The notes under the pieces: model-generated | Database searches by the model: none | The model's input: only the letters and a program-made list of their open reading frames with translations | What the model was told of the DNA's origin: nothing | Made by a program: the position numbers and the translations under genes | Shown here: one piece after another, positions 27,056 through 35,329 of the stretch | Numbering within the stretch: the stretch's first letter is position 1 | Layout of the letters: each line of letters starts with the position of its first letter | Assembly: GCF_014836595.1 (NCBI RefSeq) | Contig: NZ_JACSQO010000011.1 | Span: forward strand, 69,546 to 133,545 | DNA: 64,000 nucleotides | Direction: 5' to 3' | Source: Psychrobacillus faecigallinarum | Lineage (GTDB): Bacteria > Bacillota > Bacilli > Bacillales_A > Planococcaceae

Positions 27056-27503
27056 ATGATGACTAAAAATCAAATCAATGAACGTGAACAGCTTGAAATA
27101 CTAACAATGGAACAACTTGTTCCTTCTGATCACTTAGTACGGAAGTTAGATGCTGCTATTGAGTTTTCTTTTTTCTATCCTATTGTTGAGCCACTATATT
27201 CGACTGCAAACTGTCCCTTCTTAACAGATGTACAGAAAGTAAAAATCCTACTAAATTGATTCAGCGTCCTATTTGGGCAGATTATTTAGAAGAAGTCGAA
27301 CATCTTCGTCATCATCAGGAAGTGAAATCAATTTATGCAAAATGCAAAGAGACGATTGAACGTTCTTTGCAGATGCGAAAGAAAATCATGGTATGCGATG
27401 GACAACGCTAAGAGGCCTTAAAAAATTGTCCCTGCAGGCGGTGCTTACTTTTGCTGCAATGAATTTGAAAAAGCTGGCCACATGGACTTGGCAAGGAGCT
27501 TAG
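27056..27503 (+). pseudogene. IS1182-type transposase remnant with large internal deletion and frameshift
   Basis: The first ~65 codons (NEREQLEILTMEQLVPSDHLVRKLDAAIEFSF) match the start of an IS1182-group transposase. At about 27256 the sequence jumps, in another frame, to the C-terminal part (IQRPIWADYLEEVEHLRHHQEVKSIYAK), and a one-base deletion near 27363 shifts it again to FADAKENHGMRWTTLRGLKKL and the ending TWTWQGA. Some 350 residues of the catalytic middle are missing. No terminal inverted repeats could be recognised. The element is dead. Confidence 0.85.
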
Positions 27504-27682
27504 AAAAGGGATGATTGCCTCAAAGAGGCTTTCATTTCTCCAAATCAGTGTACTTATTTTGAAAAATAAATGACAAAAGGGTTGGAAACCATTTCGATTC
27601 CCAACCCTTTTCCAATTAATCTAGGTTAAATCGGCGAAAAAGTCCGTTGCAGCTTATCATTTTGGTTCTTATTACTTCAAGT

Positions 27683-27735
27683 TGGGGTTTCCATGCCAAA
27701 CCGGCTTGTTCATTCCTTTAATAGGAAGCACTGGT
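27683..27735 (-). pseudogene. internal fragment of an rlmCD-like gene
   Basis: On the minus strand these bases read PVLPIKGMNKPVWHGN, against [17 protein letters not shown] in the intact RlmCD (about 18790-18845). Nothing before or after continues the homology; a GC-rich hairpin follows directly. It is a relic of another copy of the methyltransferase gene. Confidence 0.5.
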
Positions 27736-27736
27736 G

Positions 27737-27872
27737 ATGGGAGCGGAGAGCGGTGACTCCAGCGGGAATAGCGCGAGCTGAAGACCCTGGACTGAGCTTA
27801 GCGAGGGAAGCGGCTGAAGCCGTGCGCGCGGAAAGCGTCCGCTCGTAGCGGAGATCAACGTTTCTAGCTTTA
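27737..27872. repeat. GC-rich hairpin element, diverged copy
   Basis: Starts GGGAGCGGAGAGCGGTGACTCC and ends GGAAAGCGTCCGCTCGTAGC then GGAGATCAAC. The right end matches the CGCGGAAAGCGTCCG...GCGGAAATCAAC end of the main family; the centre is different. Confidence 0.65.
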
Positions 27873-27935
27873 TCTCTTAAAAAAAAACTGTAGGCAAAGC
27901 ACCAAAATTCATAGTGTTTGTCTACATTCTGAAAG

Positions 27936-27957
27936 AACCTCTACTAATGAGGTCCTT
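27936..27957 (-). terminator. terminator hairpin of the cyd operon, copy 2
   Basis: Imperfect copy of the hairpin at 26776-26802, sharing ~22 bases including the ACCTC..GAGGT stem and the same loop. It lies just after the cydS stop, where the operon terminator is expected. T5 lies on the plus side; on the minus strand the tail is less T-rich. Confidence 0.55.
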
Positions 27958-27962
27958 TTTAC

Positions 27963-28067
27963 TTATTCATCCTTAACTGGGCCATCCTTGGTGGATGCCC
28001 AAAATGCAATAATAATGGAGCCGATCAGTACGATGAAGGGTGCATAAAAAATTAGAAATTCAGTCAT
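27963..28067 (-). CDS. cydS: cytochrome bd oxidase small subunit CydS
   Basis: A 34-residue protein, MTEFLIFYAPF...AFWASTKDGP..., with one membrane helix. It matches in size, position and the FLI.YAP motif the CydS subunit known from the Geobacillus bd oxidase, which sits beside CydA near the haem b595 site. AGGAGG overlaps the cydB stop codon and lies 14 bases before the ATG, giving tight coupling. It is too short for default gene-calling cutoffs and easily missed. Confidence 0.88.
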   Translation of the reverse strand: MTEFLIFYAPFIVLIGSIIIAFWASTKDGPVKDE

Positions 28068-28081
28068 AGCGTTCGTTCCTC

Positions 28082-29107
28082 CTAAGCGTGATTATTCTTC
28101 TTCCCCTTGACATAATCTTTATTGAAAAGAAAAAGCTTCAATAAAAGATATAAGGACGGGATTAACAAGGCTAAACCTAGTATAAACACAATTATTAAGG
28201 ATATTGCCATTGCCTCATTTGTGAAGCTATCATAGATTGTTAAATATGGATAAAGCAAATAAGGTTTATGGGAAAAGCCGTAAGCAAAAAAGGCGATTAA
28301 GAATTGTCCTGCCAATAATCCAAATGCCAAACCATACTTACTTTTTTTCCATAATAACCAGACGGTACCTAAAAACAATAGGAATGACAATCCAAAGGCC
28401 CACGAAATATCGAGCATATTATTGTAATGCTCCACGTTGTGCGAGCGCAATTCTACAATAATTCCACCAGCTGTAATGATCGTTGGAAAAGACCAGATTA
28501 ATGCATACTTTCTCATCAAATTTGTTGCTTTTACATCTCCAGCCTTGTTGGCATACCATGTTAAAAAAACAGCCGAAATATATAAAACAGAAGTAAGACT
28601 TAATGCTACAATTGACCAGGTTAAGGGGCTGATGAACAAGGCGTTGTAATCTAAGCTTGGTGAGCCGTTAATCATTTCGATAAAACCACCCTCAGAAATG
28701 GTCAGGACTGTTGATAATGAGGCTGGTAGTAACAATCCGGATAAACCATACATAAAGGAGTACCCTTTATGCCCTCTGGACCCGTATGTTTCGAACGCGT
28801 AATAGGAGCCTCTAATCCCGAGCAATATTAAAGCAATACCCGCTGGGACAAGAAGAGTTGTTCCATAATAGAAAGCTGTCTTAGGAAAAAAGCCAATAAT
28901 TCCTACAAAGAAAAATACGAGAAATACATTTGTTACCTCCCAAACAGGGGATAAATATCGCTGAATAATATTACTCAATATATGTTGCTTCCCAGTTATC
29001 AAGCTATAAGCATTAAAGAACCCGGCACCAAAATCAATGGAGCCAACAATTACATAGCCAAATAGAAATGTCCAAAGAACTGTGAGACCTATGATTTCCA
29101 GACTCAT
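28082..29107 (-). CDS. cydB: cytochrome bd ubiquinol oxidase subunit II
   Basis: A 341-residue polytopic protein with eight or nine membrane segments. The opening LTVLWTFLFGYVIVGSIDFGAGFF is the CydB signature. It pairs with CydA to form the quinol oxidase that reduces O2 without pumping protons. The ATG overlaps the cydA stop (ATGA). Next in line is cydS. The length and lack of long loops fit the Bacillales form. Confidence 0.93.
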   Translation of the reverse strand: MSLEIIGLTVLWTFLFGYVIVGSIDFGAGFFNAYSLITGKQHILSNIIQRYLSPVWEVTNVFLVFFFVGIIGFFPKTAFYYGTTLLVPAGIALILLGIRGSYYAFETYGSRGHKGYSFMYGLSGLLLPASLSTVLTISEGGFIEMINGSPSLDYNALFISPLTWSIVALSLTSVLYISAVFLTWYANKAGDVKATNLMRKYALIWSFPTIITAGGIIVELRSHNVEHYNNMLDISWAFGLSFLLFLGTVWLLWKKSKYGLAFGLLAGQFLIAFFAYGFSHKPYLLYPYLTIYDSFTNEAMAISLIIVFILGLALLIPSLYLLLKLFLFNKDYVKGKKNNHA

Positions 29108-30450
29108 TGAATATCACCGCCCTTTTCTGAATTTCTATCTTTAATCTCCTGCTCAACCGGATTTTTTCGGAACATACGAGTAAGCACTACAACGCTACCT
29201 ATTCCAAGTACCACATACAGACCTGCAAACAGGATTAACATAAAATCTACTTGATCACTCGTAGTAGCTGCATCTTCTACTCTCATTATTCCTCTTAATA
29301 TCCAAGGCTGTCTCCCTACTTCTGCAAGCCACCAGCCAGCTTCAATTGCTATAATAGCTGCTGGGCCTCCTAAAACGAGAAGCCATCTATAAAACTTAGA
29401 ATCGACAAATGCCCATTTTAATCGTTTACCTAGCCAATATAGCGCTGAAAGTGCAGCTAATCCCATACCGATTGTCACCATAATATCAAAGAGATAATGT
29501 ATATAAAGCGGTGGTGTTTCATCCTCTGGGAACTGGTCCAATCCAATAACCTCTGAAGTTGGGTTGAAGTGTGCAAGTATACTCAATGCATAAGGAATCT
29601 TAATAGCGTATTTAACTTCTCCATCGTCTAAGACCCCATATAAAATAAGTGGAGCATTTTCTTCTGTTTCAAAATGCCATTCAGCTGCCGCTAATTTTTC
29701 GGGCTGATACTCCGCTAAGTATTTACCGGAAAAATCACCGATAATGGCTGTCGCAATCGAAAAGATTAATCCGAGCTTTACCGTTAAATATAAAGCTTTT
29801 TTATGATAAATATGATTAGATCCCTTTAACAAACGAAAGGCTGCTATACTAGCCAACACAAATGCTGATGTCATATAAGCTGTTACAACTACATGTGCTA
29901 CCTTTGTAGGCATCGCTGGATTAAACATCGCTAGTATGGGGCTAATGTTAACTAGCTCTCCATTTACTACATCAAAGCCTTGTGGCGCATTCATAAAAGC
30001 ATTTACAATAGTGATAAATACCGCTGAAAAGGAAGCACCGATTGCTACAGGAATTAGCAATAATAAATGTTTTTTCTGATTCTCAAAACGATCCCAAGTG
30101 TACAAATAAATTCCTAGAAAAATTGCTTCAAAGAAGAATGCGAATGTTTCCATAAACAATGGAAGTGCAATAATATTACCTGCTAGCTCCATAAAATTTG
30201 GCCATAAAAGTGATAGCTGCATACCAATTGCTGTACCGGTAACTACTCCGACTGCAACCGTAATTACAAATCCTCTTGCCCAACGTCTTGCCAACAATAT
30301 GTAATGTTCATCATTCTTTTTAATACCTACCCATTGTGCAATCATAATCATTAAAGGAACACCAACGCCGATCGTCGCATAAATAATATGAAATGATAAG
30401 GTCAACTCTGTCAAAACACGACTATAAAATAATGAATCAGCATTTCCCAT
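29104..30450 (-). CDS. cydA: cytochrome bd ubiquinol oxidase subunit I
   Basis: A 448-residue haem-bearing subunit. LTLSFHIIYATIGVGVPLMI carries the axial histidine (His21) near the N-terminus; HVVVTAYMTSAF holds the second haem-ligand region; the quinol loop is short, as in the Geobacillus-type enzyme. ATG at 30450 is preceded by GAGGAGG that overlaps the stop of a 31-codon membrane gene just upstream. Operon order: small ORF, cydA, cydB, cydS. Confidence 0.95.
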   Translation of the reverse strand: MGNADSLFYSRVLTELTLSFHIIYATIGVGVPLMIMIAQWVGIKKNDEHYILLARRWARGFVITVAVGVVTGTAIGMQLSLLWPNFMELAGNIIALPLFMETFAFFFEAIFLGIYLYTWDRFENQKKHLLLLIPVAIGASFSAVFITIVNAFMNAPQGFDVVNGELVNISPILAMFNPAMPTKVAHVVVTAYMTSAFVLASIAAFRLLKGSNHIYHKKALYLTVKLGLIFSIATAIIGDFSGKYLAEYQPEKLAAAEWHFETEENAPLILYGVLDDGEVKYAIKIPYALSILAHFNPTSEVIGLDQFPEDETPPLYIHYLFDIMVTIGMGLAALSALYWLGKRLKWAFVDSKFYRWLLVLGGPAAIIAIEAGWWLAEVGRQPWILRGIMRVEDAATTSDQVDFMLILFAGLYVVLGIGSVVVLTRMFRKNPVEQEIKDRNSEKGGDIQ

Positions 30451-30462
30451 GCTAAACCCTCC

Positions 30463-30558
30463 TCATCCTCCAAAAACTCTTCCAGCAATCGATAGTATCA
30501 TAATTCCCGCAACTACAAAGGCGAGCCACATCAAATACTTCTCTTGTCTCTTATACAT
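30463..30558 (-). CDS. 31-residue single-helix membrane protein coupled to cydA
   Basis: ATG at 30558 has AAGGAGTGG at good spacing. The product MYKRQEKYLMWLAFVVAG... ends GRVFGG after one ~20-residue hydrophobic helix with a positively charged N-terminus. Its stop lies 12 bases before the cydA start, inside the cydA ribosome site, so the two are translationally coupled. The size is like CydX/CydS-type accessory subunits, but the sequence is unlike the cydS downstream, so it may be another small subunit or assembly factor of the bd oxidase. I know no name for it. Confidence 0.75.
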   Translation of the reverse strand: MYKRQEKYLMWLAFVVAGIMILSIAGRVFGG

Positions 30559-30694
30559 ACTATTCCACTCCTTCATATTCCTTATCCAGTATTAGTTTTA
30601 AATTATTCCCTAAAAAGATGGATTTCTAACATACTATTAGTAAAATTAGAACAAATATGAATAATGAAGGATTGCATAAAAAAAGTTACACTAA

Positions 30695-30721
30695 AACCCA
30701 GCACGTATATTGTGCTGGGTT
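30695..30721 (-). terminator. dgkB terminator
   Basis: Perfect 10-bp stem AACCCAGCAC/GTGCTGGGTT with a 7-nt loop, 9 bp past the dgkB stop; moderately T-rich tail on the minus strand. Confidence 0.8.
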
Positions 30722-30729
30722 CAATAATT

Positions 30730-31641
30730 TTACGGTCTGTCCTGCTCTCGAATTTCATCGATTGGTACAAAAACCTCAATATGTCTGTATAAGTTATGGA
30801 ATGTTGCTGGAATGGTACCACCATATTCACCATCTAGATTCAGAAGAACCTTATCGTCAGAAGTTACTTTAATATTTGTCGCTTTCTTATAAATGACATG
30901 AGGATCTCCTAAGTGCTCTCCTCGAATAGCGAGTGTTGCCAGGCGAATAAACTCTGCAATATTTACCTTTTTAAGAATTAGTAAGGAGAATTTCCCATCA
31001 TTAATGCTTGAGTTGGGAGCTAGCTTTTCAAAGCCGCCTACAGAGTTTGTAAGCCCCACAAGGAACATCATAGCTTCATCCTCAAATACTTCGTCATCGT
31101 ATTCAATACGGACTTTAGTTGCGTTTATGGATGGAAGCATCTCAATTCCTTTTAAATAATAGGCCAGCTGTCCAAGCATAGTTTTTAGTTTACTTGGCAC
31201 TTCATATGTAAGCTCAGTGATACGACCACCACCTGCTATGTTAATGAAATAACGGTCATTGACCTTACCCACGTCAACTGGTATTGTGTCGCCTTTTATA
31301 ATAATTTCAACCGCTCGATGAATATCTCTTGGTATATGCACAGCTCGTGCAAAGTCATTTGTCGTTCCCATTGGAATGACACCAATTTTCGGGCGATTTT
31401 CAAATTCACTTACACCAGCTACTACCTCATTGAGAGTCCCGTCTCCCCCAGCGGCAATTATGATATCAAATTTATTCTCTACTGCTTTCTTGGCTGCGTT
31501 AATCGCATCCCCTTCACCTGTGGTCGCATGGCAGGATGTTTCATAGCCTGCTATTTCTAAAGCCTCCAATACTCCTGGTAAGTGTTTCTTAAACAATTCT
31601 CTTCCTGAGGTTGGATTGTAGATAATTCGTGCACGCTTCAT
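30730..31641 (-). CDS. dgkB: diacylglycerol kinase DgkB
   Basis: A 303-residue soluble lipid kinase that returns diacylglycerol, released by lipoteichoic acid synthesis, to phosphatidic acid. YNPTSGRE at the start and the ATP motif GGDGTLNEVVAG, plus PMGTTNDFARA, mark the DAGK catalytic domain. The YerQ/DgkB homologue belongs to the same syntenic block as gatCAB in B. subtilis. Here it is separated from gatB by accessory genes and repeats. Confidence 0.93.
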   Translation of the reverse strand: MKRARIIYNPTSGRELFKKHLPGVLEALEIAGYETSCHATTGEGDAINAAKKAVENKFDIIIAAGGDGTLNEVVAGVSEFENRPKIGVIPMGTTNDFARAVHIPRDIHRAVEIIIKGDTIPVDVGKVNDRYFINIAGGGRITELTYEVPSKLKTMLGQLAYYLKGIEMLPSINATKVRIEYDDEVFEDEAMMFLVGLTNSVGGFEKLAPNSSINDGKFSLLILKKVNIAEFIRLATLAIRGEHLGDPHVIYKKATNIKVTSDDKVLLNLDGEYGGTIPATFHNLYRHIEVFVPIDEIREQDRP

Positions 31642-31758
31642 ACAGATTTCCTTTCTACTTTACAATTTCTTAATTATAAAGACTATATTTATTCACAATA
31701 AGTTCCTAACGTACGAAAGAGCCGACTATAGCCGACTCCCATAAAAAACAATGCTCGA

Positions 31759-32325
31759 TTATTTGTTTTGAAGAAGTGGCAGCCAGTGACTACGAATATC
31801 TTCGTATACGGCTAAATGGAATTCATTGTTAGTCATAAACTCATGAGTCATTTGCTCATAAAACTTCTTTTGCGTTTCTTCAAAAGCAGGATCTTCCTTA
31901 TCTGGAAATTTCGCTCTACCGTCCATTACAAATTTTTGAACGACCTCTGCACGCGGTCCCCACTTAGAAATTACTTTCCCATCGTCATTGAGCAATAAAT
32001 AAACAGGAATAGAACGTCCACCATTCGTTAAATATTGATCCATAAGCTCTAAATTTTCATCGCGGTATACAGCACGGGTTTCTAGACCTGCTGCTTCTGA
32101 AACTTTACGAATAATCGCATTATTCATCATAGCATCTCCACACCAGTCTTCAGTTATAGCTAGTATATGCGGTTTTTTTGTTTTTAATATCTCAATAAAT
32201 TCATCATCTGCTGGGACTTCAAATTGGTCATAAATACTAAAGGATTCCTCTTTTTTCGTTGTCATATCATTCATATATTGCTCCAACGTTTTAGCTTCTT
32301 CAAAGTAATGCTGTTCTGTTTTCAA
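31759..32325 (-). CDS. thioredoxin-family protein with a WCGDA site
   Basis: A 188-residue cytoplasmic protein. The C-terminal two thirds follow a thioredoxin fold with EDWCGDAMMNNAII in place of a CxxC active site, so only the first cysteine is kept, and a cis-Pro region SIPVYLLL. Proteins of this type are common in Bacillales and have unknown substrates. The TTG at 32325 is chosen because GGGGGA is eight bases upstream. It is divergent from the KtrB gene, with a strong palindrome over both promoters. Confidence 0.8.
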   Translation of the reverse strand: MKTEQHYFEEAKTLEQYMNDMTTKKEESFSIYDQFEVPADDEFIEILKTKKPHILAITEDWCGDAMMNNAIIRKVSEAAGLETRAVYRDENLELMDQYLTNGGRSIPVYLLLNDDGKVISKWGPRAEVVQKFVMDGRAKFPDKEDPAFEETQKKFYEQMTHEFMTNNEFHLAVYEDIRSHWLPLLQNK

Positions 32326-32347
32326 TGAAAAATCCCCCTTTTTCTTT

Positions 32348-32376
32348 AGTATACTTCGTTTAACAACTTGTTTCAA
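32348..32376 (-). promoter_or_regulatory. sigma-A promoter of the thioredoxin-like gene
   Basis: On the minus strand, TTGAAA (32371-32376), 17 bp, TATACT (32348-32353). The -35 lies in the centre of the palindrome at 32362-32386. Confidence 0.7.
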
Positions 32377-32386
32377 ACAAGTTGTT
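32362..32386. promoter_or_regulatory. perfect 12-bp-arm palindrome, candidate operator
   Basis: Arms AACAACTTGTTT and AAACAAGTTGTT around one central C. It overlaps the -35 elements of both divergent promoters. The shape is typical of MarR/TetR-type dimer sites. No regulator gene is adjacent. Confidence 0.7.
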
Positions 32387-32413
32387 GACAGCCGATCTTA
32401 ATAGGATTAAAGT
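32385..32413 (+). promoter_or_regulatory. sigma-A promoter of the KtrB gene
   Basis: TTGACA, 17 bp, TAAAGT, ending ~37 bp before the start codon. The first TT of the -35 is the end of the palindrome. Confidence 0.75.
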
Positions 32414-32449
32414 AATTATTATTTTATATCCATTAAAAGGAAGTGCCAC

Positions 32450-33766
32450 ATGGGAAAGAAGCTCTCTTTTTCACCGCCAGTTCTTATTGCTGGTAGTTTT
32501 GCTTGTTTAATATTTATCGGAACAATTATGATAAAGCTGCCTATAGCGACGACAACGTATATCTCATGGGTAGACGCTCTCTTTTTGGTAACTTCTGCTA
32601 CCACTGTTACAGGTCTTAGCGTTTTTGATCCTGGTAGTACTCTTACGCTTTTCGGGGAAATAGTTTTACTTATTTTGATACAATGTGGCGGTATCGGTTT
32701 AATGACATTTGCTGTCGCTATACTTATTCTTCTCCGAAAGAAAATTGGTCTACAGCAAAGAATTTATTTGCAGGAATCCTTTAACCAGCCCTCTATCGGA
32801 GGTATCGTCAAGCTAGTTAAACATATTCTCCTGTTTGTTGTTTGTATCGAGTCTGTGGCTATTATTCTTTTAACGATCCATTGGATTCCGAAGTATGGCT
32901 TCGTCGATGCAATCTATTATAGCTTTTTTCATGTAATTTCCGCCTTTAATAACGCAGGCTTCTCTTTGTTTTCAGATAACCTAATGGACTTTACAAACGA
33001 CCCTATAGTAGTGTTACTTATCACGAGCCTTATAATCATTGGAGGTATTGGGTTTGTAGTAGTAATTGATGTATTACGTAAAAACAGCTTTCGAGTATGG
33101 TCACTCCATACTAAGCTGATGATTATAGGGACACTATGTATAAATACTTTTGCAACTCTAGTTCTATTAATCTTAGAATTTAATAATAACGATACAATCG
33201 GTGAAATGAGTTTACTAGAGAAGATTATGACCTCTTATTTTAATGCAGTAACTCCGAGAACTGCCGGCTTTAATATGGTCGATTATGGCCTAATGGAGGA
33301 CCCTTCTCTATTATTTACAATGCTTTTGATGTTCATTGGTGCAGGTAGTGCCTCCACTGCTTCCGGTATTAAGCTAACGACCTTTATTGTCATTATAGCT
33401 GCAACAATTGCATTTTTCCGTCAACAGGAGGAGCCTGTGCTGTTTAAAAGGTCCATATCCAGAGAGATTATTATCCGTTCTCTTGTTATTTGTACCGTAA
33501 GCTTGGCAACAGTATTTATATTTGCTTTTGCATTAACCATAACGGAGCGCTTACCTTTACTTCCATTACTATTCGAAGTTTTCTCAGCTTTTGGAACGGT
33601 CGGAATCACAATGGGTGTCACCCCACAGCTATCAAATATAGGAGAATTCCTAATTTGTATATTGATGTTCTTAGGAAGGATTGGACCACTGACTTTATTC
33701 TTCATTTTGACTAAACCAAAAAAGGTAAAATATAAATTTCCAAATGATCAGATATTTACTGGGTGA
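32450..33766 (+). CDS. Ktr/Trk potassium uptake channel subunit (KtrB/KtrD type)
   Basis: A 438-residue polytopic protein with four membrane-pore-membrane repeats. The four selectivity-filter loops are visible, each with the conserved glycine: TTVTGLSVFD, SAFNNAGFSL, TPRTAGFNM and SAFGTVGITMG. It imports K+ when paired with a KtrA/KtrC regulatory subunit, which is not in this window, so the partner must be encoded elsewhere. Plus strand, own promoter, own terminator at 33779. Confidence 0.92.
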   Translation: MGKKLSFSPPVLIAGSFACLIFIGTIMIKLPIATTTYISWVDALFLVTSATTVTGLSVFDPGSTLTLFGEIVLLILIQCGGIGLMTFAVAILILLRKKIGLQQRIYLQESFNQPSIGGIVKLVKHILLFVVCIESVAIILLTIHWIPKYGFVDAIYYSFFHVISAFNNAGFSLFSDNLMDFTNDPIVVLLITSLIIIGGIGFVVVIDVLRKNSFRVWSLHTKLMIIGTLCINTFATLVLLILEFNNNDTIGEMSLLEKIMTSYFNAVTPRTAGFNMVDYGLMEDPSLLFTMLLMFIGAGSASTASGIKLTTFIVIIAATIAFFRQQEEPVLFKRSISREIIIRSLVICTVSLATVFIFAFALTITERLPLLPLLFEVFSAFGTVGITMGVTPQLSNIGEFLICILMFLGRIGPLTLFFILTKPKKVKYKFPNDQIFTG

Positions 33767-33778
33767 GGAAAGCTAATG

Positions 33779-33804
33779 GCCCCTGTCAGATAGCAGGGGC
33801 TTTT
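33779..33804 (+). terminator. terminator of the KtrB gene
   Basis: 7-bp GC-rich stem GCCCCTG/CAGGGGC with an 8-nt loop, then TTTT on the plus strand; 13 bp after the stop. Confidence 0.8.
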
Positions 33805-33898
33805 CCATATTGATATTTTGGAATCTGTCGGTTTAGGGCAAATAATCGTTTCGCTTTACTGATATGCGACCTAACCAGCACTTTTTTCTTCACACAAA

Positions 33899-33922
33899 AA
33901 AACTGCCCCAGAAGACAGTTTC
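33899..33922 (-). terminator. weak terminator after the S51 peptidase gene
   Basis: Short stem AAACTG/CAGTTT with a purine-rich loop; T7 on the minus strand immediately follows. It is just past the peptidase stop. Confidence 0.5.
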
Positions 33923-33924
33923 TC

Positions 33925-34560
33925 TTAAACAATGCTTTTATTCGAATTCTCAAAGGTAATGATATTATTTACTCTTGTGTCTATGTTTCCATCCTTATAA
34001 AAGATAGCACTACCATCTGGAAGAGCATAGATGGTTCTCCCTTTAGATAGAGTCAATAGCTCATTATCTGATTCTGGACGATAATGGACTTCTACACTAA
34101 AATCCACTAACCCTAATCCTTGTAATACTATTGTGTCAGGGTAGTCTTCATCCTTTGTCAGTATGCAGTCAGTACAAAAAGCTAATGCACCTGCGCTATA
34201 GCCAATCATCAATCCTGGAAAGCTACTAATAGTTCCAGTCAGCTCTTTATCCAAGATAACCTGAAGCAATCTCTCTGGTTGTCCTCCTATAAAATAAAGA
34301 ACGTCGTAAGCTTGAATCATCGCCACCATTTTTTCTTTTGATAACTCTTCATGCAATAAACCAAGTGTCACGTTAGGAATGCGAGCAAAAGCCTGTCTCA
34401 TGCTTTCCATCCAGCTATCATATCTAGATTCGTCTGTTGCAAATGGTATAATCAAAACTTTTGCATTAGGATTAATTTTACACTCCAATTCTTCCAAAAC
34501 ATCATTAAGTTCACCATTTAAAACATGTCCACCACCAATAAAACAAAGCTCCATCCTCAT
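33925..34560 (-). CDS. peptidase S51 (dipeptidase E-like) family protein
   Basis: A 211-residue protein with a class I glutamine-amidotransferase-like fold. LCFIGGGH at the start, FIGGQPERLL, the nucleophile elbow GYSAGALAF with the serine, and VEVHYRPESDN with the histidine make a Ser-His pair as in aspartyl dipeptidase and cyanophycinase relatives. Many Bacillales members have no proven substrate. The ATG at 34560 follows AGGAGGG; the adjacent GTG is less well placed. Cytoplasmic, no partner genes. Confidence 0.85.
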   Translation of the reverse strand: MRMELCFIGGGHVLNGELNDVLEELECKINPNAKVLIIPFATDESRYDSWMESMRQAFARIPNVTLGLLHEELSKEKMVAMIQAYDVLYFIGGQPERLLQVILDKELTGTISSFPGLMIGYSAGALAFCTDCILTKDEDYPDTIVLQGLGLVDFSVEVHYRPESDNELLTLSKGRTIYALPDGSAIFYKDGNIDTRVNNIITFENSNKSIV

Positions 34561-34761
34561 CACCCTATCCCTCCTAATTATCTCTCATCATAGCACCATT
34601 TGTTAGTAAATTAAATGTAAATTAGTTCTCCTCTATCTTTAAGGAATTTGAAAAATGGCTTTTCCTATATATATCGTAAATAGATATTTAAGTTAAAATA
34701 TAAAAGATAGAATTCTATGGACAATAGGAATAAAAATACTAATCAATATAGGAGGATACTA

Positions 34762-35229
34762 ATGCGTAGTATTATTATCATTTTATTAGGTTTTGGACTA
34801 GTGTTAACCGGTTGCTCAAATGAAGAAAGTGTTACAGAAGTCAGAGCTTATATGGCAGAAGATATACCTTTGGAAGATGGATCAGGTAGAGTAACTATTG
34901 CCTTTGAGCAAATAATCGATGACAGTTCTATTGAAGACGGAATTATTGATGTAATTGTATTAGCAAAGGGATTAAAACCAACTGCAAACTATGAAATTTC
35001 ACTTGAAGGAGATAATAGCGAAGGAGTTGTTTTTGGACCTAAAGAAAATGTAGAGTTACGATTTGGAACAATGGTTGGGGGAACTTTATTTCAACCTAAT
35101 GAGCAAGGAGAACTATATGTTTCCATGAAAAACCCCTTAAGAATTATAAATGGCAAAGAAGTGCGAGTTTATGTCTCAGAAAATGGAAAAGAAGTTATGA
35201 GTTCTCAACTTTTTGTGGTGTCAAAATAG
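34762..35229 (+). CDS. small lipoprotein of unknown function
   Basis: A 155-residue protein. The signal ends in LVLTGC (Cys18). The mature region looks all-beta: GRVTIAFEQIIDD, GLKPTANYEISLEGDN, VELRFGTMVGGTLFQPNEQGELYVSM, the pattern of an immunoglobulin-like or CHRD-type domain, though I cannot assign it firmly. The ATG at 34762 has TAGGAGG upstream; an earlier in-frame ATG at 34717 lacks one. It is followed by the four-fold tandem repeat array. Confidence 0.72.
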   Translation: MRSIIIILLGFGLVLTGCSNEESVTEVRAYMAEDIPLEDGSGRVTIAFEQIIDDSSIEDGIIDVIVLAKGLKPTANYEISLEGDNSEGVVFGPKENVELRFGTMVGGTLFQPNEQGELYVSMKNPLRIINGKEVRVYVSENGKEVMSSQLFVVSK

Positions 35230-35329
35230 AAATAAGCATTAGTGTGAAAACATTGGGGAATTCTTGTTGAAGTAACGTTTGCTTTATTAATAAAGACAAA
35301 AATAAGCTTATAAATAATACTCAACTTTT

